From Acidimicrobiales bacterium (lineage in GTDB: Bacteria; Actinomycetota; Acidimicrobiia; Acidimicrobiales; MedAcidi-G1): DNA of 46,516 nt. Shown piece by piece: positions 25,024 through 33,229 of the stretch (its first letter is position 1; each line of letters starts with the position of its first letter). The stretch is from assembly GCA_030747595.1 (NCBI GenBank), contig JASLKK010000014.1:1-46516 (forward strand), read 5' to 3'. The notes below the pieces were generated by a model, which saw nothing but the letters and a program-made list of their open reading frames with translations, ran no database searches and was not told where the DNA came from. The translations under genes and the position numbers were made by a program.

Positions 25024-25871
25024 CCATCACCATTGACCATGGTGGCCGACGTGCACTGGTCACCGGTGCCGGTGCCGGCATCGGACGAGAGATCGCCCGC
25101 TGGCTGGCTCGCGCTGGGGCCGACGTGGCCGTCAACGACCTGGTGCCCGAGCGGGCCGAGGCCGTCGTCGCGGAGATCAACACCGAGGCCGGAACGTCAG
25201 ACGGTTCGGGTCGAGCAGTGGCTGTGCCCGCCGACTGCCGGGACGATGAGGCCGTGGAATCTCTGGTTACCGCCACCGTCGACCACCTCGGCGGACTGGA
25301 CCTCGCGGTCAACAACGTCGGAATGCTGCCCCCAGGGCGACGACCACAGCCCTTCGTGGCCAACCGGGCCGACGACTGGCGCGACATCGTCGACCAGAAC
25401 CTGGTCGTGGCTGCCCTGTGCGCCCGTGCCGAGGCCGAGGCCATGCTGCAGGCCAGCACCAACGGGTCGATCCTGTTCGTGACATCGGGTGAGACCACCC
25501 GGCCGGCGCCCTACAACGCGGTCTACGCCGCGGCGAAGGCCGCCATCAACCACTTGGTGACCACCATGGCGGTCGAGTTGGGTCCGAATGGGATCCGGGT
25601 GAATGCCATGGCCCCCGGGACCACACTCACCGAAATGGTGGCCCCCGCGTTCACCAAGGAACGAGTGACCGCTCTGGTGGCCTCGACACCTCTGCGGCGC
25701 ATGGTCGAACACGATGAGTTGGCCAGACTGGCCGTATTCCTCACCAGCGACCTGGCCCGGTGCATCACTGGACAGTTCGTGCTGGCTGATGCCGGGGCGT
25801 TCCTGTCCCGTAGCCGTCCGGCCAACGACGAGGGCTTGGTCAACCCACTGGGGGGCTCCAACGCCAGCTGA
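25020..25871 (+). CDS. SDR-family oxidoreductase (UGSC operon)
   Basis: 283 residues. Classical short-chain dehydrogenase: ALVTGAGAGIGREIA cofactor loop (TGxxxGxG), LAVNNVGM (the NNxG strand), catalytic Ser in FVTSGET, and Y-x-x-x-K in YAAAKAAINHL. Its C terminus (TGQFVLADAGAFL) is typical of NAD(P)-dependent alcohol/ketone enzymes. It starts within the stop codon of the selenoprotein (ATGA), so it is the third gene of the operon and probably acts on the same substrate or its product. Specific substrate unknown. Confidence 0.88.
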   Translation: MTITIDHGGRRALVTGAGAGIGREIARWLARAGADVAVNDLVPERAEAVVAEINTEAGTSDGSGRAVAVPADCRDDEAVESLVTATVDHLGGLDLAVNNVGMLPPGRRPQPFVANRADDWRDIVDQNLVVAALCARAEAEAMLQASTNGSILFVTSGETTRPAPYNAVYAAAKAAINHLVTTMAVELGPNGIRVNAMAPGTTLTEMVAPAFTKERVTALVASTPLRRMVEHDELARLAVFLTSDLARCITGQFVLADAGAFLSRSRPANDEGLVNPLGGSNAS

Positions 25872-25907
25872 GTTGAGAGGGGTCTTCCCAGTCCACGTGT
25901 CGGGGGA

Positions 25908-26807
25908 TCAGAGTCCCATCTGGTGGTGGGGTGGGAGGTCCCGACGGTCGATAGCGTCGGCCCGCCGGTGGAGCAGGTCGATGGTGGTATCGAGATCCCG
26001 GGCGATCACGTACTGACGTTGTGACGCGCACTCCACGACCCACCGACCCATCTCGTCAAGGTCGGCGACCTTGATCTCCCGGCCCGCCTTCTCTAGAAGA
26101 TCTTTCATCTGAGTGAAGGTCATCGATGCCCGACCGGTACCTCCCCGCACCCGTTCCAGTTCCGTCGGACGGTTCCGGTAGGAGGTAAACAGACCCGTGT
26201 CCATTAGGCCCCCTGACGGGTAGAAAACCGACGCACCGACCACTTCGGAGTCCTCGGCCAACTGGTGAGCAAGAGCCTCGGTCAGACAACTGACTGCTGC
26301 CTTGGATGAGGCGTATACCGCGGCGTTGGGAACCGGGGCAAAACCCCCGTCGCCGGACGACGTGTTCACCACGTGGCCAGGTTCACCCGACTCGAGCATC
26401 CGTCCCACAAACGACATGACGCCATTGGCCACGCCGAACACGTTCACCGAGTAGCACCAACGCCAATCGTTGGGCTCGTGAGTCCACATCCGTCCACCAC
26501 CGCCTGAACCCACGCCAGCGTTGTTGAACAGCAGGTTGCAGCGACCGTGGGTGGCGTAGACGTGGTCGGCCAGTGCGTCGGTGGACGCGTCATTGATGAC
26601 GTCGGTGACCACACCGGTGATCCGACCGGGGTGGCTGGCTGAGAGGGCGGCCACCGTCGTGTCCAGCACGTCCTGTTCGATGTCAGCCACCACCACGGTG
26701 GCACCGGCCTCCAATAGACCCCGGACGATGCCCCGCCCGATGCCATTAGCTCCACCGGTGACCACGGCGACCGAGTCAGCAACCTCCAACGGCGTCAGGC
26801 CACTCAT
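25908..26807 (-). CDS. SDR-family oxidoreductase (amidohydrolase operon)
   Basis: 299 residues. Cofactor loop VAVVTGGANGIGRGI, an acidic residue after strand 2 (VVVADIE, favouring NAD), LLFNNAGVGSGGGG, catalytic Ser in VVNTSSGDGG and Tyr/Lys in YASSKAAVSCL. The long C-terminal extension (TFTQMKDLLEKAGREIKVADLDEMGRWVVE) resembles 3-oxoacyl/cyclohexanol-type SDRs of actinobacterial catabolic clusters. It overlaps the upstream amidohydrolase by ATGA. Convergent, 36 bp apart, with the SDR of the selenoprotein operon; the two SDRs are not close copies. Confidence 0.88.
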   Translation of the reverse strand: MSGLTPLEVADSVAVVTGGANGIGRGIVRGLLEAGATVVVADIEQDVLDTTVAALSASHPGRITGVVTDVINDASTDALADHVYATHGRCNLLFNNAGVGSGGGGRMWTHEPNDWRWCYSVNVFGVANGVMSFVGRMLESGEPGHVVNTSSGDGGFAPVPNAAVYASSKAAVSCLTEALAHQLAEDSEVVGASVFYPSGGLMDTGLFTSYRNRPTELERVRGGTGRASMTFTQMKDLLEKAGREIKVADLDEMGRWVVECASQRQYVIARDLDTTIDLLHRRADAIDRRDLPPHHQMGL

Positions 26808-28123
26808 GCCACCTGCACCTGATTCTGGGGCGCCATGCCAGGGCAGCCCTTGGCGGTCTCGGGGATATTGCCGTAGGCGATGCCTGACGCCACGTGGGCC
26901 TTGGTCGGACAGTGCTGGTCGGCCAGGGCCTGCAGGGCCGCAACGTCGAACCGGTACAGCCTCGCCACATTGGTGGTCAGGATCTGCGTGGCCTCGTCAG
27001 CGGTCATCTCTCCGAATGTGAGCCGCAAGTGCTCATCGGTATTGGGATGCGAGCCCTCGATATGGGGGTAGTCCGATCCCCACATGACCTTGTCGACACC
27101 GATCTGGCGCACCACGGCGGCCTCGGTGGGTCGCAGGAAGCTGGCACCCACGTGGCACTGGCGCTGCCAGTACTCCGACGGGGTGAGCGACATCTCGGCG
27201 ACGGCCGCACCGCCAAAGATGGCCTCCGATCCGTACTTCGAGGTCTTCATCCGGTCGTAGAAGTCATCGAGACGGGCCAGGGTGTCCGGTACCCAGGCCG
27301 TCCCACTCTCGGTGTTCACCCACTGCAAGTCCGGATGGCGCTCGAACACGCCCGAGAACATCAGGTGCCATAGCGCCCGCTGGCTCCACCAGGTCACCTC
27401 CAGCATGAACATGGCCAACGAAGCCGGGAAATGGTTCCCGAAGTTAGGGGTGGCCCCACCCGAGTGATGGTTCAAGGGCATACCACACGCTTCGGCGGCA
27501 GCCCAGATAGGTCGGTAGGCCTTTGAGTAGAGCGGCTCAAACGGCGAATCAGGCGGCGTGCCAGGAAGCAGGATGCCGCCTCGCAGGCCGTTCTCTGCCG
27601 CCCACTCGATCTCGGCCACCGACCCCTCGACGTCGCCCAAGAAAATTTGACCGATACCGGCCCTCCGTTCCGGTGCCTCGGATACGAAATCCAGCAGCCA
27701 CCGGTTGTGAGCCCTCAGGCCGGCCCACCGGTGGCCGTAGTTGTCGCTGTAGGCGGGGGCCTCGAACTGACTGGCTGCCGCCGGAGCAAAGGGCGGTTGG
27801 GTGTTAGGGAACAGCACCGCGGCCACCACCCCATCGGCCTCCTGCTCGCGCAGGCGACGGTCGGAGTCGTAGTTGCGGTTTCCGTCGACAGCCGGGTCGC
27901 CGTCGACGCCCACATTCAGGGGTGACCGCTCAGCGTCCTTGAACACCTCAGCGGTCCGCCGCTCACCCTCCTCGATGCTGCGGGCCCAGTCGTCAAAGTC
28001 CTCGTGGTACCGCTTCTCGAGGTACTCCTTGTAGTCCCACAGGGCGGCACCGCAGTGGGTATCCGCCGAGATGACCACGTGGTGGTCGGACCTGTTCGGC
28101 TCCTGATTGCTCTGCTCGGACAC
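26804..28123 (-). CDS. ACMSD-like amidohydrolase family protein (1)
   Basis: 439 residues of the amidohydrolase_2 (metal-dependent TIM-barrel) type. Visible marks: VVISADTHCG near residue 20, where the D-x-H-x-G form replaces H-x-H; GLRAHNRWLLDF; MPLNHHSGGATP in the centre (His ligands); FERHPDLQWVNTESG; and VMWGSDYPHIEGSHPNT (catalytic Asp). Family members are decarboxylases (ACMSD, gamma-resorcylate) or hydrolases. Related to, but clearly distinct from, the next gene upstream, so they may form a heteromer or act in sequence. Confidence 0.85.
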   Translation of the reverse strand: MSEQSNQEPNRSDHHVVISADTHCGAALWDYKEYLEKRYHEDFDDWARSIEEGERRTAEVFKDAERSPLNVGVDGDPAVDGNRNYDSDRRLREQEADGVVAAVLFPNTQPPFAPAAASQFEAPAYSDNYGHRWAGLRAHNRWLLDFVSEAPERRAGIGQIFLGDVEGSVAEIEWAAENGLRGGILLPGTPPDSPFEPLYSKAYRPIWAAAEACGMPLNHHSGGATPNFGNHFPASLAMFMLEVTWWSQRALWHLMFSGVFERHPDLQWVNTESGTAWVPDTLARLDDFYDRMKTSKYGSEAIFGGAAVAEMSLTPSEYWQRQCHVGASFLRPTEAAVVRQIGVDKVMWGSDYPHIEGSHPNTDEHLRLTFGEMTADEATQILTTNVARLYRFDVAALQALADQHCPTKAHVASGIAYGNIPETAKGCPGMAPQNQVQVA

Positions 28124-28190
28124 TGTTCGTCCTCCGTTTCCCTACTCGCCCGGGTATCGGTACCAGGGCGCCAATCTCAGAAATCTGGTC

Positions 28191-29471
28191 TCAGCCGTAC
28201 TGCATCTCGCAGCCGTACTCGTCCAGCCACCAACGGGCGGTGCGGGTGGCGTCGGAAGCAGTGCGCACATTCGGCGACTGTCCCAGGTCTGCGGGGGTAG
28301 GACCAATCCGGTCGGCCACGGCTTGCAGGCCGGCCTCGTCGAGGCCGTAGCAGTCAACCGCGTTCAGGCCCAGTAAACGACGGGTGTCCTCGATGGTCGC
28401 ATCCTGGAAGTCGTTCCTCAGGCGGGCCCGGGTGTTGGGCCACGACCCCTCGGGGTGCGGGTAGTCGGTCCCCCACATGAGGGCATCGATACCGTTGACG
28501 TGGCGGCGACGGACCTCCTCGCGTGACATGGTCGAGGCGCCGATGAACACGTTTTCGCCGAAGTACTCCGACGGCAGGCGGGAGATCAGGCCCTTCATCC
28601 GGGAACCCATCTTCTTGATCTTGAAACTGGCACCGAAGTTCACGTCGGCCTTCCACAGCAGGTCGCCTACCCAGAAAGACCCACACTCCACCACGGCATA
28701 CCGCAGGTTCGGGAACTTGTCGAACTTCCCCGAGAAGAGGAGTTGCCAGAGGATCCGGTGGGTCCAGAACGGGACCTCGCTGATGTACATGGCCACGTTG
28801 TCGCCGTAGGCGTCGAAGTCGGCTTCCCCCGAATGTGTGTGGACCACCAGGCCGGCATCGGCGCACGCCGCCCAGAAGCGGTCGTAGTGGTCCGAGCCGT
28901 AGGGCGGGTGGCCATGCCACAGGGTCGGGACCATTACGCCGCGGATACCGGGCTTGCCGGCCAGTGCTTCGACCTCTCTGACTGCTTCGTCCACGTCGTG
29001 GACCACAGGTACCAGCGCTACGCCGGCCCGACGTACCGGGTCGGTGGCACAGAACTCCTCCAACCAGCGGTTGTGTGCGCGGGCGCCGCCGAAGGCCTGG
29101 CGGGCATCAGTTATCTGGCCGGCGGCCAGACCGGCACCGAAGGGCGGCGACTCCTGACCGGTCACCGCATCACCGTCAGCGAAGATGATCTCCCCGGCCA
29201 CCCCGTCGGCGTCCAGCACTGGATCACGCACCTCGGGGTCGTAGGCACCCTGCAGACCCCACTCGTTATCGCCCTCCCATTCGGCGATGAACTCAGCGTT
29301 AACCTCTTCAGCAATCTGGCGATGCCGGTGGCGTTCGGCTACGTAGACGTCGAACTCCTCATGCAGCGATGATTCGAGGTAGGGCCGGTACTCCTCGCAC
29401 TGCAGACCGGCATGGGTGTCCGACGAGACGACGACGTACGGCTCGCTTCCTGTGCTGACTTCCCGTTCCAT
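28191..29471 (-). CDS. ACMSD-like amidohydrolase family protein (2)
   Basis: 426 residues from ATG 29471, preceded by a GGGGGAG ribosome binding site. Same architecture as its downstream neighbour: VVVSSDTHAGLQ, RAHNRWLEEFC, GLVVHTHSGEAD, FPNLRYAVVECGSFW and LMWGTDYPHPEGSWPNT. First gene of a three-gene operon with the second amidohydrolase (67 bp gap) and an SDR. The paired arrangement is common in actinobacterial degradation clusters. Substrate unknown. Divergent from the TetR gene at 29599. Confidence 0.85.
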   Translation of the reverse strand: MEREVSTGSEPYVVVSSDTHAGLQCEEYRPYLESSLHEEFDVYVAERHRHRQIAEEVNAEFIAEWEGDNEWGLQGAYDPEVRDPVLDADGVAGEIIFADGDAVTGQESPPFGAGLAAGQITDARQAFGGARAHNRWLEEFCATDPVRRAGVALVPVVHDVDEAVREVEALAGKPGIRGVMVPTLWHGHPPYGSDHYDRFWAACADAGLVVHTHSGEADFDAYGDNVAMYISEVPFWTHRILWQLLFSGKFDKFPNLRYAVVECGSFWVGDLLWKADVNFGASFKIKKMGSRMKGLISRLPSEYFGENVFIGASTMSREEVRRRHVNGIDALMWGTDYPHPEGSWPNTRARLRNDFQDATIEDTRRLLGLNAVDCYGLDEAGLQAVADRIGPTPADLGQSPNVRTASDATRTARWWLDEYGCEMQYG

Positions 29472-29598
29472 CGTGTACTCCCCCGGGCCCTGCCCGTGCC
29501 TATGGACGACCACCCTCCTTGGACAGCGTCACATGATCTCTTGTACACTGTCGCAGAGAACACGTCCGATGGCAACCCGGGCGGACGACGGAGATCTC

Positions 29599-30300
29599 AT
29601 GGCCACCCAGCCACCTCACCAAGCAGTTCCCCAGAGTTCCGGAAGCGATGTCGGTCCGGGCCGTCGAGCCGGGTTGGATGCCGGCGAGATCCTCGACCGG
29701 GCCATTGCTCTGGTGGAGGACGAGGGCGCCAGTGCCCTGACCATGCGTCGACTGGCAGCTGAGTTGGGTGTAGCCACCACTTCTATCTACTGGCACGTCG
29801 GCAACCGGGACGACCTGGTCACCGCGCTAGTCGAACGCCACGGCGAGCGTCTGGCCCAGCAACAAATCGAGGGCGAAACGGCCCGCGACCGAGTGCAGGC
29901 CGTGGCCCGGATGATCTGGAGCAGCGCGGTCGACCACCGGGAGGTCACCCGACTAGCCGCGGCGGCCGGTGCCTCGTCACTGCACGCCCGCCAGCTGGAG
30001 TTGGCCATGGCCCGCGAACTTCAGGATGCGGGTGTGGTCGGCCCGACGGCCCGGGACGCCATGCGGGCCATCACAGCCTGCGTCGGAGGGTTCATCGTGG
30101 CCACCCTCATCGATGACCGGACGCCTTCGTCCCTGCGGAGGACGTCAGTGCTGGGGGGAGCGGAATCCACTGGCCTCGAACTGTCCACCCTCGAGGCGCT
30201 GGCCGAACCGGCCGATCTACCCTCCCTGTTCGAGGCCACCCTGCGAGCCGTCGTCGACTCGGTAGTGCCCGCCGACCTCTCAGCCAACGCCTACCTCTAG
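29599..30300 (+). CDS. TetR-family regulator of the amidohydrolase operon
   Basis: 233 residues from ATG 29599, which has GGAG nearby; an ATG at 29569 is the alternative. The N-terminal tail (about 30 residues) is disordered. Helix-turn-helix follows: LDAGEILDRAIALVEDEGASALTMRRLAAELGVATTSIYWHVGNRDDL, with the SIYWHV recognition-helix end. The C-terminal helical domain is TetR_C-like. Divergent from the amidohydrolase operon; the 127-bp gap contains a -10-like TACACT (29544-29549) and GACAG/CTGTC half-sites (29522-29526 and 29548-29552). Probably the local repressor. Confidence 0.85.
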   Translation: MATQPPHQAVPQSSGSDVGPGRRAGLDAGEILDRAIALVEDEGASALTMRRLAAELGVATTSIYWHVGNRDDLVTALVERHGERLAQQQIEGETARDRVQAVARMIWSSAVDHREVTRLAAAAGASSLHARQLELAMARELQDAGVVGPTARDAMRAITACVGGFIVATLIDDRTPSSLRRTSVLGGAESTGLELSTLEALAEPADLPSLFEATLRAVVDSVVPADLSANAYL

Positions 30301-30382
30301 GCCCACTTACAGGTCGCCCGTTTGTCGCAGAGCGACGGGATGCTGACCGCCGGGCGACCAGCCCGTTGTAGCGACCCGGCGT

Positions 30383-33196
30383 TCAGGCGTCGTAGTTGTA
30401 CGCGGTGGCCTGTGGCTTGACCGGACGGGCCATCCATAGTGGGCGCCGCAGGTTCCCTGGTCCGGGCCCGGGCCGGGTCTTGGCCAACCACTCCTCAAAG
30501 ATTCGATGTGAGGCCGCGGTGTCGACCACGACGTCACCGTAGGCGTCGCCTTCCTCAGCGGGACCCACGGTGACCCGCTGCAGCCAGCAGTGCATCCCGC
30601 TGATCGGGTCAGGCTGCACGGGGAAGGTCAGGTTCTGGTGCACGCCGGTGTCGGTCCACCAGATCAGGCCGGTGTCCGGGTCGTCGCTCTCATAGGCCTC
30701 TGCTCCATGCTCGCGCCGCAGGCGCCAGCGACCGTCGTCGTCCTGTCCGATGGACGCCTTGCCGGCCCCCCAGGATCGGGCCTCATCCTCTTCGAGGCGC
30801 CACCGGCCCATGTGGTGGCTGGCCGCCACCACTCCGGGACGAATCCCCTCGGTCCGCCACGACTGGATCACGAAGTGGCCGGTCCGCGTGGTGATTCGCA
30901 CCAGGCCGTTCTCGTCAATGCCCAGTTGTTCGGCGTCCCCCGGGTGCAACCACAGCGGGTGTCGATGGCTGATCTCATTGAGCCACTGGCTGTTGGCGGA
31001 CCGGGTGTGTATGAGCGTCGGGATCCGGAAGGTCGGCACGAGGATCCGCTCTCCGGCCGTCATGTCCAGGTCCTCCCAGTGGACCTGGCTACGGATGAAC
31101 GCAGGCATCGAATACTCGGGCCAACCCCAGTCCCGGATGGTCTCTGAGAAGAACTCCAACTTCTTGGACGGCGTCGGGAAGCCGAACTTCGCCTCCCCGT
31201 CGATGTCCACGGCCGGTGAGCCGTCTCCGATGAATGGCATGTGGCCGGTGATCTCGTCTAGCGAGTTGTGCGAGCCAGCGGTGCCTGGGCGTCGCCACAC
31301 GCCAGCTGCATCGCGTACCGCTCCGTTCAGGTCGTCCTCGGACACCTCCCGCTCGTAGACCTGCGTCTGGTCGCCTGGCAGGGCGAACGATCCCTTGCGT
31401 CGCATGTACTCCAGCGGGGTCAGACCCTCTTTGGCCGCTGCCTCGGGCAGCCCGGGGACCGAACCCTCGAACAGCATCGAGTAGTACTCGTCGAGGCTGA
31501 GCGGGGCGCCCGGATCAGTCTGGCTCTCGAACTGCTGGCGGATGCCGAGCGCCCCGTCGGGGTCGATCCGCCACGACAGGTCGATCCAGAACTCCTGCTC
31601 CTCCCACACCTCGCCCGGGTTGGCCTCATGCGTGCGCTCGAAGGTCTCGCCCTCTAGTTCGCGATGGCGACGGTTCACGGGTTGGCGGAAACCGATCCAT
31701 CGCCCGTTGTGGGTCTCAAAGCTGGATACGTCGTGGCGTTCGGACGCTATGCCCATTGGCAGCACGTAGTCGGCGAACCACGCTGACTCGTTCCATGTCG
31801 GGGTGAGCGCCACGTGGCAGCCGACGAGCTCCGGGTCGCGCAGCACCTCCATCCAGGTGAACCCGTCTGGGTTGGTCCACAGCGGGTTGTAGACCCGGGT
31901 GAAGTAGGTATCGATGCGGCCCCGACCGGCCTTCAGGAAATGGGGCAGCAGAATCGACAGCTCATGGTGGCTGAGCGGGTACTCGATCGGCCACTGCATC
32001 TCATTCCACCGGGCCTGGGGCTTGGGGTGGATCGGGGTGACGGGGATGAACTTGTTCCACCCGTTGGCGTTGGTGCCACCCTCGGTGCCGACCGATCCAG
32101 TCAGCACGTTCAGGAACTGCAGGCAGCGGGCCACCATCCAGCCACCCTCGTTGCCGGCTGACGAGGCCCTCCATGTGTGCGACGCGAACTTTCCAAGGCC
32201 GTCGCCGATGACCTTGGCCACCTCGAGGATCTGGTCCTCGTGGAGGCCGCACACCCGTGCCGCCTCGGCCGGGGTGTACTCGGCATACTGGTCGATGAGG
32301 GCCTGGCGAACGTTGGCGAAGTTGGGCTCCAGGTCAGGTCGGGCCTCGGTGAGGAAGGTCTCCCAGTTGACCCACCGCTCGAAGAAGTCGGCGTCCCAGG
32401 TGTCGTCGACCAGCAGCAGCCGGGCAATGGCCAGCAGCATGAACGCTTCGGTGCCGGGCCACGGTGACATCCAGTGGTCAGCCTTGGCCGCCGTGTTGGA
32501 GAGTCGCGGATCGACGCAGATGACCGTGGCGCCGTTCTTCTGGCCCTCGATGATCCGTTGGGCGTGCGGGTTGAAGTAGTGGCCGGCCTCGAGGTGCGAC
32601 GAGATGAGGAAGATGACCTCGGCGTTGGCGAAGTCGGCCGAAGGGCGGTCGAAGCCCATCCACGACGCGTAGCCCACCCGGGCACCGCTGGAACAGATGT
32701 TGGTGTGGCTGTTGTGGCCATCGATGCCCCAGCTGTGGAGGACCCGCTCCATGTAGCTGTCGTCGCCCATCCGACCAACGTGGTACATGATCTCGTCGTG
32801 GCGGTCCTCGCGTAATGCCGTGCCGATCCGATCACCGATCTCGTCGAGCGCCTGATCCCACGAGATCTGTTCCCAGAGGCCTTCGCCCCGATCGCCCACA
32901 CGCTTCATGGGATGCAGGATCCGCTCGGGGTCCTCGGCCTGGTTGATGGTGGCCGGACCCTTGGCGCAGTTGCGGCCGCGGCTCGCCGGATGCACGGGGT
33001 TTCCCTCGAATTTGGTGATCTTTCCGGTGTCCTTGTCCACCCATGCCAGCAATCCGCAGTTGGCCTCACAGTTGAAGCAGGTGGTCGGCACCAGACGATG
33101 GGCGCGACGCACCTTGGTGGGCCAGGCGGTCGGGTCGAGGGACTCGACGTGGTCCCACGACTCTTCGGGCGGGTAGGCGGACAGGGTCTCGGTCAT
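30383..33196 (-). CDS. Molybdopterin oxidoreductase catalytic subunit (SoeA-like)
   Basis: 937 residues from ATG 33196. An N-terminal 4Fe-4S site has Cys40, Cys43, Cys47 and Cys77 (CFNCEANC...NCAKG), then three molybdopterin domains. ICSSGARVGYASWMG (Cys168) is the likely Mo-ligand loop. There is no Tat twin-Arg signal, so the enzyme faces the cytoplasm. It pairs with a four-cluster ferredoxin/NrfD partner, as in complex iron-sulfur molybdoenzymes. Cytoplasmic sulfite dehydrogenase SoeABC fits this layout and the neighbouring taurine-type genes. Alternatives are a polysulfide/thiosulfate-type reductase or a formate-dehydrogenase relative; no Sec is present. The reading on substrate is inference. 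Confidence 0.85.
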   Translation of the reverse strand: MTETLSAYPPEESWDHVESLDPTAWPTKVRRAHRLVPTTCFNCEANCGLLAWVDKDTGKITKFEGNPVHPASRGRNCAKGPATINQAEDPERILHPMKRVGDRGEGLWEQISWDQALDEIGDRIGTALREDRHDEIMYHVGRMGDDSYMERVLHSWGIDGHNSHTNICSSGARVGYASWMGFDRPSADFANAEVIFLISSHLEAGHYFNPHAQRIIEGQKNGATVICVDPRLSNTAAKADHWMSPWPGTEAFMLLAIARLLLVDDTWDADFFERWVNWETFLTEARPDLEPNFANVRQALIDQYAEYTPAEAARVCGLHEDQILEVAKVIGDGLGKFASHTWRASSAGNEGGWMVARCLQFLNVLTGSVGTEGGTNANGWNKFIPVTPIHPKPQARWNEMQWPIEYPLSHHELSILLPHFLKAGRGRIDTYFTRVYNPLWTNPDGFTWMEVLRDPELVGCHVALTPTWNESAWFADYVLPMGIASERHDVSSFETHNGRWIGFRQPVNRRHRELEGETFERTHEANPGEVWEEQEFWIDLSWRIDPDGALGIRQQFESQTDPGAPLSLDEYYSMLFEGSVPGLPEAAAKEGLTPLEYMRRKGSFALPGDQTQVYEREVSEDDLNGAVRDAAGVWRRPGTAGSHNSLDEITGHMPFIGDGSPAVDIDGEAKFGFPTPSKKLEFFSETIRDWGWPEYSMPAFIRSQVHWEDLDMTAGERILVPTFRIPTLIHTRSANSQWLNEISHRHPLWLHPGDAEQLGIDENGLVRITTRTGHFVIQSWRTEGIRPGVVAASHHMGRWRLEEDEARSWGAGKASIGQDDDGRWRLRREHGAEAYESDDPDTGLIWWTDTGVHQNLTFPVQPDPISGMHCWLQRVTVGPAEEGDAYGDVVVDTAASHRIFEEWLAKTRPGPGPGNLRRPLWMARPVKPQATAYNYDA

Positions 33197-33229
33197 CTCA
33201 GGCTCCGGTGAGGTCAAGGGAGGCGGTAG

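Noticed and set aside
30317-30339. Terminator between the TetR gene and the molybdoenzyme gene
   Set aside because: Stem of 5 plus 3 bp with a 4-nt bulge and no T-run; too weak to call.
30383-33196. Selenocysteine formate dehydrogenase
   Set aside because: No in-frame TGA; the Mo-ligand loop has an encoded Cys, and neighbours point to sulfur metabolism.
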